The position numbers were made by a program, and so were the translations under genes. The notes under the pieces were generated by a model. It saw only the letters and a program-made list of their open reading frames with translations. It ran no database searches and had not been told where the DNA came from. 41,753 bases of DNA from Micavibrio aeruginosavorus (GTDB lineage Bacteria > Pseudomonadota > Alphaproteobacteria > Micavibrionales > Micavibrionaceae): contig QFQB01000006.1 of NCBI GenBank assembly GCA_003241475.1, positions 29,165 through 70,917 on the forward strand. Reading direction: 5' to 3'. Positions within the stretch are counted from its first letter, which is position 1; the number at the start of each line of letters is the position of its first letter. Of this stretch, positions 1 to 7,060 are shown piece by piece.

Positions 1-942
1 TTCTATCCGAATGGAAATGTTTTGTGGGAATATACCTCGAAACACAAAGCGATGTTGTTCGGCACGTCTGCAAAATATATAGATGCATTAAAGATAAATG
101 GACTTAAGCCGGGACAGGATAATGATTTGTCCGCTTTGCGCGTGATAGGCTCGACCGGTTCGCCCTTGGTCCATGAAAGCTTCGATTATATCTATCGCGA
201 CATCAAAAAAGACGTTCATGTCAGCTCTCTTTCCGGCGGAACGGATATCGTGTCCTGCTTTGTTATGGGCAACCCGATCAGCCCTGTATACCGCGGTGAA
301 ATTCAAGGCCCGGGCCTTGGCTTGGCGGTGGATGTGTTTGATGAAGACGGCAAACCGATCCCGGAAGGCGCCGGGTCCGGCGAGATGGTCTGTACGAAGC
401 CGTTCCCGTGTATGCCCGTCATGTTCTGGAATGATCCTGCCGGTGAAAAGTACAAGGCGGCCTATTTTGAGCGCTTCCCGAACGTGTGGGTGCATGGCGA
501 CTGGATTGAGCGTACAACGCATCATGGTTTGATTATCCATGGACGCTCCGATGCCACTCTCAATCCGGGTGGTGTACGCATAGGAACGGCGGAAATTTAC
601 CGTCAGGTCGAACAAGTGCCCGATGTCGCCGAAAGTATTGCCGTAGGACAGGACTGGGATGGCGATGTGCGCATCATCCTGTTCGTTAAATTGAAAAACG
701 GCGTCGTTTTGGATGAGGTTTTGATTGAAAAGATTAAAAAGCAAATCAAAACAGGAGCATCTCCCCGTCATGTTCCGGCAAAAATCATCCAAATAACGGA
801 TATTCCCCGCACAAAATCGGGAAAAATAACCGAAATCGCTGTGCGGGACGTTATTATGGGGCGCAAAATCAAAAATAAAGAGGCTTTGGCCAATCCAGAG
901 GCGCTTGAACTTTATAAAGACCTGCCTCAGTTGAAGAGCTGA
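1..942 (+). CDS. Acetoacetyl-CoA synthetase, C-terminal part (5' truncated by window)
   Basis: The reading frame is open from base 1, so the start lies upstream; 313 codons plus the stop are present. It is the C-terminal part of an acyl-adenylate-forming enzyme. Visible features are the SLSGGTDIVSCF stretch, an adenylate-binding HGDWIE segment, the hinge HGRSDATLNPGGVRIGTAE, and the late PRTKSGKI motif whose lysine normally catalyses adenylation. The segments GSTGSPL, MFWNDPAGEKYKAAYF and the closing ALANPEALELYKDL are typical of acetoacetyl-CoA synthetase rather than acetyl-CoA synthetase. The family activates acetoacetate to acetoacetyl-CoA with ATP in the cytoplasm, for ketone body or polyhydroxybutyrate use. 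Family assignment is by remembered sequence pattern. No terminator is seen between it and the next gene. Confidence 0.88.
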   Translation, partial: FYPNGNVLWEYTSKHKAMLFGTSAKYIDALKINGLKPGQDNDLSALRVIGSTGSPLVHESFDYIYRDIKKDVHVSSLSGGTDIVSCFVMGNPISPVYRGEIQGPGLGLAVDVFDEDGKPIPEGAGSGEMVCTKPFPCMPVMFWNDPAGEKYKAAYFERFPNVWVHGDWIERTTHHGLIIHGRSDATLNPGGVRIGTAEIYRQVEQVPDVAESIAVGQDWDGDVRIILFVKLKNGVVLDEVLIEKIKKQIKTGASPRHVPAKIIQITDIPRTKSGKITEIAVRDVIMGRKIKNKEALANPEALELYKDLPQLKS

Positions 943-953
943 TTTTAATTTAT

Positions 954-982
954 TTGACATAAGTTAAGCGTGTGACTATAAA
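954..982 (+). promoter_or_regulatory. Near-consensus sigma70 promoter giving a leaderless mRNA
   Basis: TTGACA (954-959) and TATAAA (977-982) are separated by exactly 17 bases, an almost perfect housekeeping promoter. Transcription would start about 6-7 bases after 982, at or within a base or two of the ATG at 988. The message for the next gene would therefore have essentially no 5' untranslated region, and indeed no Shine-Dalgarno sequence precedes that ATG. Confidence 0.7.
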
Positions 983-987
983 AACAT

Positions 988-1851
988 ATGCTTAAAACTA
1001 TCCGTGACCTGCGCGCTCAAACCATCGATATTCAGGACAATTTATCCGACCTGACGATGCAGTTCGGCAAGCTGTCGACTTTCATCATCCATCCGCGCAA
1101 TATCCCCAACCTCATGCGCGCCCCTTATCCGGAACCCATATCCGACGGCCTTGAGGAAACCTTGCAAAAAAACCGGGAATTCGAAGCCCTCCGGGTGATT
1201 TCCATCGTTAACAATTGCATGGCGCGTGCGCGGGCGGCATTTGGTCTTTTGCAAGAACAGGGCAATCTTGCGCAGACGCTCGATCCGGAAAACGACGCGC
1301 ACAAAATTGAAGAGATTCACAATTGCGCCCTGCAGGACGATGTGATTTTCAATGGTCTCTTGGACCGCGCTACGGCAATTCTCAAGAAACATCAGCGTGA
1401 AGACAGCTTAATCCCCTATGAACACGGCGATTACGATATCAGCATCGATACGCTACATGCGCGCCGCCAAGAGATTACTTTTACTCCCAGTGCGGATCCA
1501 AACAAAACCATCATGGACATCTATAACCTGCGTTTGGAATTTGTCGGTGCTTCCTTAAATGGGGCCACACAGATTATCAGACGCTTGAAAGCGATGGGCC
1601 GTGAAACGGCGGATATACAAACGGTCATGCGCGAGGGTACGCGGGAATATCCTTTGAACGCAGCACGGTTCGAAACCCGGATCGATTATTTCAACGGCAT
1701 TCGTCCAGAGATCGAGCTTTCAATGGCGGGTATACAGGCCTATCTCATGGAACTGGAGCAGATGGAGCCGGCTGGAGAAAACAGCGACATAAAGCGTCCG
1801 CTACGCTATCTGCCGTTAAGCGTTAACCTTATTCCCGAAATTACCCCTTGA
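988..1851 (+). CDS. Hypothetical protein, 287 aa, mostly helical
   Basis: I do not recognise this protein. It starts at the first ATG after a strong promoter and has no ribosome binding site, which fits leaderless translation. There is no signal peptide or membrane segment. The composition is charged and helix-forming, with Gln/Asp/Glu-rich N-terminal residues (about 1-45), a conserved-looking stretch LRVISIVNNCMARARAAF near residues 68-85, and a second helical block around residues 175-215. It is probably cytoplasmic. The following region holds the alanine-rich leader of the aminotransferase gene, so it may be read through into that gene. Codon use resembles its neighbours. The long open frame and good promoter make it a real gene, but no function can be stated. 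Confidence 0.75.
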   Translation: MLKTIRDLRAQTIDIQDNLSDLTMQFGKLSTFIIHPRNIPNLMRAPYPEPISDGLEETLQKNREFEALRVISIVNNCMARARAAFGLLQEQGNLAQTLDPENDAHKIEEIHNCALQDDVIFNGLLDRATAILKKHQREDSLIPYEHGDYDISIDTLHARRQEITFTPSADPNKTIMDIYNLRLEFVGASLNGATQIIRRLKAMGRETADIQTVMREGTREYPLNAARFETRIDYFNGIRPEIELSMAGIQAYLMELEQMEPAGENSDIKRPLRYLPLSVNLIPEITP

Positions 1852-1883
1852 TCTTAACCAAAAAACTATCATAAGCTGAACTC

Positions 1884-1985
1884 ATGATGATTTTTTGCGC
1901 AAACAGCCAATTTGACCGTGTAGCTCTCGCTACCGCAGTTGCTTGCGCCGCCGCAGCCCTCGCCGCCGCAGCCGCGGCGGGTTAG
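1884..1985 (+). CDS. Alanine-rich leader peptide ORF (33 aa), putative attenuator
   Basis: ATG at 1884 opens a 33-codon frame ending TAG at 1983-1985. Fifteen of the 33 residues are alanine, and residues 22-32 are all alanine except one leucine. The frame ends 87 bases before the start of an aminotransferase gene. Two mutually exclusive GC hairpins overlap its 3' end: 1963-1969 pairing with 1974-1980 (7 bp), and 1977-1981 pairing with 1986-1990 (5 bp). CCGCC in the alanine codons can also pair with GGCGG (2060-2064) in the Shine-Dalgarno region of the aminotransferase. This resembles amino-acid leader peptides of ilv/leu/his operons, with charged tRNA-Ala as the likely signal. No clear SD precedes the leader and no U-run terminator follows, so if it regulates, control of translation is more likely. 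That it is expressed is an inference. Confidence 0.45.
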   Translation: MMIFCANSQFDRVALATAVACAAAALAAAAAAG

Positions 1986-1990
1986 CCCGC
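1963..1990 (+). promoter_or_regulatory. Competing GC hairpins at end of leader ORF
   Basis: Arms 1963-1969 and 1974-1980 form a 7-bp all-GC stem with a 4-base loop. Arms 1977-1981 and 1986-1990 form a 5-bp stem with a 4-base loop that contains most of the leader stop codon. They share bases 1977-1980, so only one can form at a time. A ribosome stalled in the alanine run would cover the first stem. The structures are visible in the sequence; the regulatory role is inferred. Confidence 0.4.
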
Positions 1991-2072
1991 ACACATCTCC
2001 GACATAGCGCAAAGGGCGCGAACCACCATAAAAAATCCACAATGATAGAGCCATTTACAGGCGGATTGCATC

Positions 2073-3293
2073 ATGAGCATTTCAAACGGCGCAGTAATAA
2101 AGAAAAACGATAATACTATGAGTACTCCAAAAGACCCTTCTTCCTTCCGGCCTCTTTTCTCGACGATATCGCCGAACCAGGGTGCGGAAATGCTTCGTTA
2201 TGGGTGGACGAAGCCGGGCATCATTTCTCTGGCTCAAGGCGAGGGAAGTTTGAAAACACCTGATTTCATCAGCGAAGCCGCCGTCAAGGCGTTGCATGAG
2301 GGTAAAACCTTTTACAACAATACGCTAGGCACGCCGGAATTCCGTCAGGAAGTTGCAACCTATTATGCGACGCACTACGGGCTGAACATGCCGACAAACC
2401 GCATTTATGCGACTTCGTCCGGGACCACCGCGATGCATCTGGCGATGACGTCCATTCTGGAAGAAGGCGATGAAGTCGTCGCCATCACGCCGATCTGGAA
2501 AAATTTGCTTGGCGCGATTGAAATCACGCAGGCAAAATGTGTTCAGGTCGCACTCGATCATACGGATGCGGGTTGGACGCTGGATCTCGATAAACTTTTT
2601 GATGCGGTCACGAACAAAACAAAAGCCTTGTTGATTGTTACGCCATCTAATCCGACCGGTTGGACCATGAAAGGACCCGAGATCAAACAGGTACTGGAGT
2701 TCGCGCGCGCGCGCGGCATCTGGATCATCTCGGACGAGGTTTATGCCCGCACGATGTATGATGTGAAGCGTAGCACGTCTTTTCTTGATCACGCAAAACC
2801 AGATGATCGTTTGTTTGTGGTTAACAGCTTTTCCAAATCTTACGCGATGACAGGCTGGCGTCTAGGGTGGCTGGTTGGCCCCGCGGATGCGGAACCCGCT
2901 GTGCGCGATATCGCGCTTTACAACAACATGGGCCCGCCGACCTTTGCACAATATGCTGCGATTGCCGCACTTCGTCATGGCGAGTCGTTCATTGCGGAAC
3001 AAATGGCATTGTGGAAATCGAACCTAGACCTCGTGATGGACCGTTTCAATACGAATGGCCGTATCACAATGATCCGCCCTGAGTCTGCGTTTTACGCGTT
3101 CTTTAAAGTTGATGGTGAGCCGGATTGTCTGAGCCTGACCAAACGCTTGATCGACGAGGCGGGACTGTCTTTAGCCCCTGGCTGTGCGTTCGGCAAAGTG
3201 TCCGAAGGCTGGGTCCGCATGTGCTTTGCCGTGTCTGAGCAGCGGATTACCGAGGCTTTGAACCGCTTAGAGTTGGTTGTGAAGCCTAACTAG
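2073..3293 (+). CDS. Class I/II PLP-dependent aminotransferase (AspC-like)
   Basis: A 406-residue fold-type I aminotransferase of about the usual length. PLP-site features are visible: TPSNPTGW (substrate/cofactor asparagine), ISDEVYARTMYD (aspartate and tyrosine contacting PLP), and SFSKSYAMTGWRLGW, whose Lys255 forms the Schiff base. The C-terminal GWVRMCFA supplies the carboxylate-binding arginine. It transfers amino groups between an amino acid and a 2-oxo acid in the cytoplasm; whether the substrate is aspartate, alanine or another cannot be read. ATG 2073 was chosen because AGGCGG (2059-2064) lies 8 bases upstream; an in-frame ATG at 2118 has no such site. The gene follows an alanine-rich leader ORF, which hints at control by alanine supply and so at an alanine-forming role (inference). 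It ends tail-to-tail, overlapping the anti-sigma gene by 4 bases. Confidence 0.9.
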   Translation: MSISNGAVIKKNDNTMSTPKDPSSFRPLFSTISPNQGAEMLRYGWTKPGIISLAQGEGSLKTPDFISEAAVKALHEGKTFYNNTLGTPEFRQEVATYYATHYGLNMPTNRIYATSSGTTAMHLAMTSILEEGDEVVAITPIWKNLLGAIEITQAKCVQVALDHTDAGWTLDLDKLFDAVTNKTKALLIVTPSNPTGWTMKGPEIKQVLEFARARGIWIISDEVYARTMYDVKRSTSFLDHAKPDDRLFVVNSFSKSYAMTGWRLGWLVGPADAEPAVRDIALYNNMGPPTFAQYAAIAALRHGESFIAEQMALWKSNLDLVMDRFNTNGRITMIRPESAFYAFFKVDGEPDCLSLTKRLIDEAGLSLAPGCAFGKVSEGWVRMCFAVSEQRITEALNRLELVVKPN

Positions 3294-3943
3294 GCTTTTC
3301 TGCAAAACAGCGAAAAGAACTCTCCGGTCCATTTGGCGATGCCCGATTGGGCCGGTTTCACGACAAAGCAGATCGCGCCGTCTTTTGCATCGGCCGTGAG
3401 TGGATAGACATTTCCCTTTTCTAAGATAGCAAGTTCTCCGCGCTGGAACGATCTCTCTCCACCGCTGAACGCGCCTTCAAGAACAACCGCCAGGACATGC
3501 TTGGTTGGGTGGATTTTTACCTCCATGGAAAAGTCGGGCGGCATCCGCACAATCTTGGCGGTATAGCCGCAACAAGTCGTTTTGATATGGATGGAGTCCA
3601 CGCCTTCTTTTTCAGACCTCCATTTGTCCGATTCCATATGGCTGGCAAGGCAGGCCGGCATGTCTTTTTCGCCGCATTTTTTCTTGAGCTTTTCGGTGAA
3701 GCTCTGCGCCGCCGGGAGGTTTTCAATTTTATCCATGACGCATTTCAGCGCATCGGCTTTCATTGCTACGGGACCGCAGCATTTTTTCAAAAGCGCGCCG
3801 CCGATGGATTCATATTCGGCCACGATTTTGCGTGCGTCGGGCGACAAAGACATGTGTGTCGCAATGACGAGCGCTTGTGCTTCATCAAGGCATCCGCTTG
3901 CATATTCCATCAACAATGCGTGGTATGTTTCTTCTTTCGTCAC
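3290..3943 (-). CDS. ChrR-like anti-sigma factor with degenerate zinc site and cupin domain
   Basis: 217 residues. The N-terminal part aligns by eye with the ChrR/ZAS anti-sigma domain: HALLMEYASGCLDEAQALVIATHMSL (residues 8-33) parallels the corresponding ChrR helices. The C-terminal half (about 105-205) is a cupin barrel with VVLEGAFSGG. It overlaps the sigma gene upstream by 4 bases (ATG within the sigma stop region), the classical rpoE-chrR order, so it should bind and silence that sigma factor in the cytoplasm. Oddity: of the ChrR zinc ligands remembered from the literature (His6, His31, Cys35, Cys38), only the His31 equivalent (His30) is present; the two Cys positions are Ser34 and Ala37. 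The cupin H-x-H-x3-E metal motif is also not evident. The protein has other cysteines (18, 55, 56, 68, 90, 98, 124, 125) that could act instead. Confidence 0.8.
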   Translation of the reverse strand: MTKEETYHALLMEYASGCLDEAQALVIATHMSLSPDARKIVAEYESIGGALLKKCCGPVAMKADALKCVMDKIENLPAAQSFTEKLKKKCGEKDMPACLASHMESDKWRSEKEGVDSIHIKTTCCGYTAKIVRMPPDFSMEVKIHPTKHVLAVVLEGAFSGGERSFQRGELAILEKGNVYPLTADAKDGAICFVVKPAQSGIAKWTGEFFSLFCRKA

Positions 3944-4614
3944 GCTCTTAACTCCGTTACTTTTTTGTTCGCGCGGAGTTTGTCCAGCGCAATGCGAATG
4001 CGGGATTTAACCGTCCCGAGCGGCAAATTCGTTTCTTTGGCGATATCGGCGTGCGTTTTATCCTCGAAGAACGATTTATACAAAAGGTCCGCTTGATCCG
4101 CGGGCAAATTCTGGATGGCTTCGGCCATAATATCCGTTTCCTCCTGCGCGCCTATGGCTTCGCTGGCATTTGGCGCGGCATCTACTAGATTGGCATCGTC
4201 CGCATCAACCTCCGGACGCGGTGTTTTGCGCAATGCGTCGATCCTCTTGTTTCGCGCGATGGTAAAGATCCATGTGCTGGCCGACGCTTTTGCAGGATCG
4301 AAACTTTCCGCGCGCTGCCAGACTGTAATCATGGTTTCCTGCGCCAGTTCGTCAGCAGCATCCGGGGCCGCGCCGCCTTTCATCAGGAAAGATTTGATGC
4401 GCGGCGCAAAATACTCGAACAATTCGGCAAAAGCTTCCTTGTTCTTTTGGCGGGCTACCGCGACCAGCAAATCGCGAGCGCGGGCAGGCCCCATCGCGTC
4501 GGAATCGGCGATAATCGTCAGGTGCTGTGCAGGTTGGCGGGCTTCCATGCCTTTATATCTAGCATGGCTTTGCACCTGCCAAACAGCTCCCTTTGTTAAA
4601 GTTTTTTGCGACAT
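3940..4614 (-). CDS. rpoE: ECF RNA polymerase sigma factor (RpoE, ChrR-partner type)
   Basis: 224 residues with region 2 (AFAELFEYFAPRIKSFL and DELAQETMITVWQ, about 60-105; STWIFTIARNKRIDALRK for DNA melting) and region 4 (IQNLPADQADLLYKSFFEDKTHADIAKETN with the helix-turn-helix LGTVKSRIRIALDKLR, about 165-218). It redirects RNA polymerase to stress promoters and is held by the ChrR-like protein whose gene overlaps its end. The usual family size is about 180-190 residues, so the start may be later (Met23 or Met41). However the ATG at 4614 lies about 20 bases after a TGATCC-type promoter, so the long start is kept. The partner relation suggests a response to singlet oxygen or organic peroxide, as in Rhodobacter; that trigger is inference here. 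Confidence 0.88.
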   Translation of the reverse strand: MSQKTLTKGAVWQVQSHARYKGMEARQPAQHLTIIADSDAMGPARARDLLVAVARQKNKEAFAELFEYFAPRIKSFLMKGGAAPDAADELAQETMITVWQRAESFDPAKASASTWIFTIARNKRIDALRKTPRPEVDADDANLVDAAPNASEAIGAQEETDIMAEAIQNLPADQADLLYKSFFEDKTHADIAKETNLPLGTVKSRIRIALDKLRANKKVTELRA

Positions 4615-4643
4615 GCGGGCCCGATACTCATATTTTGGTCATT

Positions 4644-4673
4644 TTTATACGGGAAGAAGGGGGCGGTGGATCA
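4644..4673 (-). promoter_or_regulatory. RpoE-type autoregulatory promoter (TGATCC-N18-TATAAA)
   Basis: On the minus strand TGATCC (4673-4668) is followed after 18 bases by TATAAA (4649-4644), reading into the sigma factor gene. TGATCC is the -35 element remembered for Rhodobacter-type RpoE. The position, about 30 bases upstream of ATG 4614, fits autoregulation of the sigma/anti-sigma operon. Confidence 0.65.
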
Positions 4674-4679
4674 CTTTGG

Positions 4680-4708
4680 GTTTACCCGTCGTTTTTAATC
4701 GTTTACCC
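4680..4708. repeat. Paired direct repeat GTTTACCC, 21-base period
   Basis: GTTTACCC occurs at 4680-4687 and again at 4701-4708. The start-to-start distance of 21 bases is two turns of the helix, as for a dimeric or tandem regulator site. It lies between the divergent sigma and IalB-like genes. Chance is possible. Confidence 0.3.
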
Positions 4709-4751
4709 TAACGGGGGTCTGCGCCGCATCGGCCCCACTGGACAAAAGATC

Positions 4752-5264
4752 ATGATCAAACGCTATGTTTTTCCTGCAGTGTTGCTGCTTCTCTGTTTCT
4801 CGCCCTTGTCCGCGCAAGCATCGGACCCTACGAAATTAGGCGATTTCGGCGTCTGGTCCGCCTATGTTTTCGATGAAAACGGCAACAAGGTTTGCTACAT
4901 GGCGGCCAAGCCGATCAAAGATGAAGGTAAATATTCCAAACGCGGCGATATAGCGGCTTTAATCACGCATCGTCCCGGCGAAGGCTCCAAAAACGTTTTC
5001 AGCTACATGGCGGGCTACGGATATAAAAAGGGTAGCGATGTCGCGTTGACGGTCGATGGCAAGAAATTCACGCTGTTTACCCAAAATGATATGGCTTGGG
5101 CGGCAGATTCCGCGGCTGATACGGCCTTGTCTGCGGCCATTCAAAAAGGATCGAAGATGATTGTAACGGGTGAATCTGGAAAAGGAACGAAAACGAAAGA
5201 CACGTTCAGTTTGAAAGGATCCACCAAGGCTTTCGAAGCAATTTCAAAGGCCTGCGGCGTTTAA
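4752..5264 (+). CDS. IalB-family secreted protein
   Basis: 170 residues. A Sec signal peptide (MIKRYVF, hydrophobic VLLLLCF, cleavage after LSAQA) is followed by the invasion-associated-locus-B-like fold: FGVWSAYVFDENGNKVCYMAAKP near the mature N-terminus and a C-terminal GSTKAFEAISKAC. Cys residues in the first and last parts could form a disulfide. The family is common in alphaproteobacteria and periplasmic; it was named for Bartonella red-cell invasion, but most members have no known role. ATG 4752 is chosen because it opens a proper signal peptide; the frame is open further upstream without a convincing start. It is divergent from the ECF sigma factor gene, so it might belong to that regulon, but no TGATCC-type promoter pointing this way was found. 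Confidence 0.82.
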   Translation: MIKRYVFPAVLLLLCFSPLSAQASDPTKLGDFGVWSAYVFDENGNKVCYMAAKPIKDEGKYSKRGDIAALITHRPGEGSKNVFSYMAGYGYKKGSDVALTVDGKKFTLFTQNDMAWAADSAADTALSAAIQKGSKMIVTGESGKGTKTKDTFSLKGSTKAFEAISKACGV

Positions 5265-5348
5265 AATCCATAATATAATTAACAGCTTACGGTAAATCTA
5301 AATATGGTGTCCATATGTCTGTTAATAAATGGTTCAAAGGGTTTCAAA

Positions 5349-5423
5349 ATGAATTTTGCTGTGCTAATTACTCAGGCTTACCGGAACTCAATACGAGAAC
5401 TGACTATCGACCAAATAAGCTAA
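5349..5423 (+). CDS. Possible 24-aa small ORF
   Basis: ATG 5349 is preceded by AAAGGG with about 7 bases spacing and opens 24 codons ending TAA. It lies in the otherwise empty 271-base gap before the M23 peptidase gene. The peptide (MNFAVLITQAYRNSIRELTI at its start) resembles nothing I know. The ribosome binding site is the only support. Confidence 0.2.
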   Translation: MNFAVLITQAYRNSIRELTIDQIS

Positions 5424-5535
5424 AAATCTTTATTTGATATCAACCAGCCAGGTCCGAATGGACTTTGAAGTGGAAGACGCGTTCTCCGGTGAATGCGACG
5501 AGAAAAGAGATGAAACAGTATAACAAGGGTGTGAA

Positions 5536-7011
5536 ATGCCGCTAAAGAATGTCCTGGGTAACTCCTGCGCGTTCGTGGCAAAGCATTTGGGCTTACGCCA
5601 TCGCTATGTCTTCACGAAGAACAATCGCCTGCGCTTGCGCTATATGGCCGGTATGACCGCCGCCGTTGCCGCCGGCCTGCCTACGGCCGTGGCGTTTTCG
5701 CCGCTCTCCGGCCTTCCGGTCAGCTTTGAAGTGGCTTCCGCCGCACAGGCCTATAATTATATAGAGCCTTCTGCCGGTGTAGACAGAGGGGCAGAGCAAG
5801 AAATTGCTACTGATGCCGCCGAGTTGGCTTTGGCTTCTGTTCCCCAGTTCGAAAAACCCGTTACCCCGTCTGACCGTATTGTCACCATTACCGCCGGTGA
5901 CGCGCTTGGCAAAATCATGCAGGACGAGGGAATTGGTAGCAATGAAGTCCACGATATCATTTCCGCTATGGATGAGCACTTTAATCCGCGCGATCTGAAG
6001 GTTGGGCAGGATGTGCAGATGCATTTCGAGCCGGGCGCGGACGAGGGGTCCTATCAGTTGACCGATATGCGCATCGAACTCAACCCTCTCAAGACCCTCA
6101 CAGTTAGCCGCACAGACGACGGATTTAAATCCAACCTCGAAGAAAAAGAAGTCAAAGAAGTTATCCAGGCCCAAAAAGCCGTTATCAAAAGCTCTCTCTA
6201 CGGCTCTGCTGCCAAAGCCGGTATTCCCAAAACAGTCGTTTCCGATGCCATCAAGATTTATTCTCAGAACGTCGACTTCCAGCGTGACGTTCAATCAGGC
6301 GATACGCTTGAAGTAATGTATGAAACGCACCAGACCGAAGATGGCTATATTGCAAAAACGGGTAATGTCCTATTTGCCCAGTTGACGTTGTCGGGCCGCA
6401 AAATCCCGCTTTACCGTTATGAAACTGCCGATGGCTCCGTTGACTATTACGGGCGCGACGGCCAATCCACCAAAAAGACCCTGATGAAAACGCCGATCGA
6501 TGGTGCGCGTATGTCTTCCGGTTTCGGTATGCGTCGTCACCCGGTTCTGGGCTACGGCAAGATGCACAAGGGTATCGACTTTGCGGCTTCTACCGGAACG
6601 CCGATCTATGCCGCTGGTGATGGTGTCGTGCAACGCGCCGGACGTTTCAGCTCGTTCGGGAACTATGTTCGTATTCGCCACCGTAGCGACCTCGACACCG
6701 CCTATGCGCATATGAGCCGCATTGCTTCGGATGTTCGTCCCGGCACACGCGTCAAGCAGGGACAGGTGATCGGGTATGTTGGTACCACAGGCCGTTCTAC
6801 AGGCCCACATCTTCACTATGAAATCATGGTTGGCGGCAAGCAGGTCAATCCACGTGGCGTTAACCTGCCCGTCGGACAGCAACTCGCAGGCCGCGATCTG
6901 AAGAAATTCAAGGCCGTTGTCGGTGAAGTCGATAGCCAATATGCCGCGAAGTCCGGCGCCGCCGTCAAGGTTGCCCAGCGTCAGGTCGAAAGCCAAGACG
7001 ATATCAACTAG
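5536..7011 (+). CDS. M23-family zinc metallopeptidase (envelope)
   Basis: 491 residues. The N-terminus is basic, then has a hydrophobic segment (about 35-60) that should anchor or export it. A LysM/OapA-like region follows (about 110-160, VTITAGDALGKIMQDEG with DLKVGQDVQMHF), then a linker domain, then the M23 (LytM) catalytic domain (about 325-445). Zinc ligands are visible as HKGIDF (His344, Asp348) and HLHYE (His425 and His427, the second being the ligand); His392 in AYAHM completes the site. Such enzymes cut peptide cross-links in peptidoglycan, or, if inactive, activate amidases; here all catalytic residues are present, so activity is expected. An AAGG-type site precedes ATG 5536. A strong hairpin terminator follows the stop. 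Confidence 0.9.
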   Translation: MPLKNVLGNSCAFVAKHLGLRHRYVFTKNNRLRLRYMAGMTAAVAAGLPTAVAFSPLSGLPVSFEVASAAQAYNYIEPSAGVDRGAEQEIATDAAELALASVPQFEKPVTPSDRIVTITAGDALGKIMQDEGIGSNEVHDIISAMDEHFNPRDLKVGQDVQMHFEPGADEGSYQLTDMRIELNPLKTLTVSRTDDGFKSNLEEKEVKEVIQAQKAVIKSSLYGSAAKAGIPKTVVSDAIKIYSQNVDFQRDVQSGDTLEVMYETHQTEDGYIAKTGNVLFAQLTLSGRKIPLYRYETADGSVDYYGRDGQSTKKTLMKTPIDGARMSSGFGMRRHPVLGYGKMHKGIDFAASTGTPIYAAGDGVVQRAGRFSSFGNYVRIRHRSDLDTAYAHMSRIASDVRPGTRVKQGQVIGYVGTTGRSTGPHLHYEIMVGGKQVNPRGVNLPVGQQLAGRDLKKFKAVVGEVDSQYAAKSGAAVKVAQRQVESQDDIN

Positions 7012-7027
7012 GATATTTAAGGCTTAA

Positions 7028-7060
7028 AAAAAAATCCCCGCATCAGGCGGGGATTTTTTT
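7028..7060. terminator. Bidirectional rho-independent terminator
   Basis: CCCCGC (7036-7041) pairs with GCGGGG (7047-7052), flanked by an A-run before and a T-run after, so it works on both strands. It separates the M23 peptidase gene from the convergent surf1 gene, whose stop codon lies inside it. Confidence 0.9.

Noticed and set aside
88..960. 290-codon minus-strand frame
   Set aside because: Lies wholly opposite the acetoacetyl-CoA synthetase gene and has no recognisable domain.
1869..2054. 61-codon open frame on the minus strand opposite the leader ORF
   Set aside because: Gly/Cys-rich translation is the mirror of the GCC-rich Ala run on the plus strand; no ribosome binding site.
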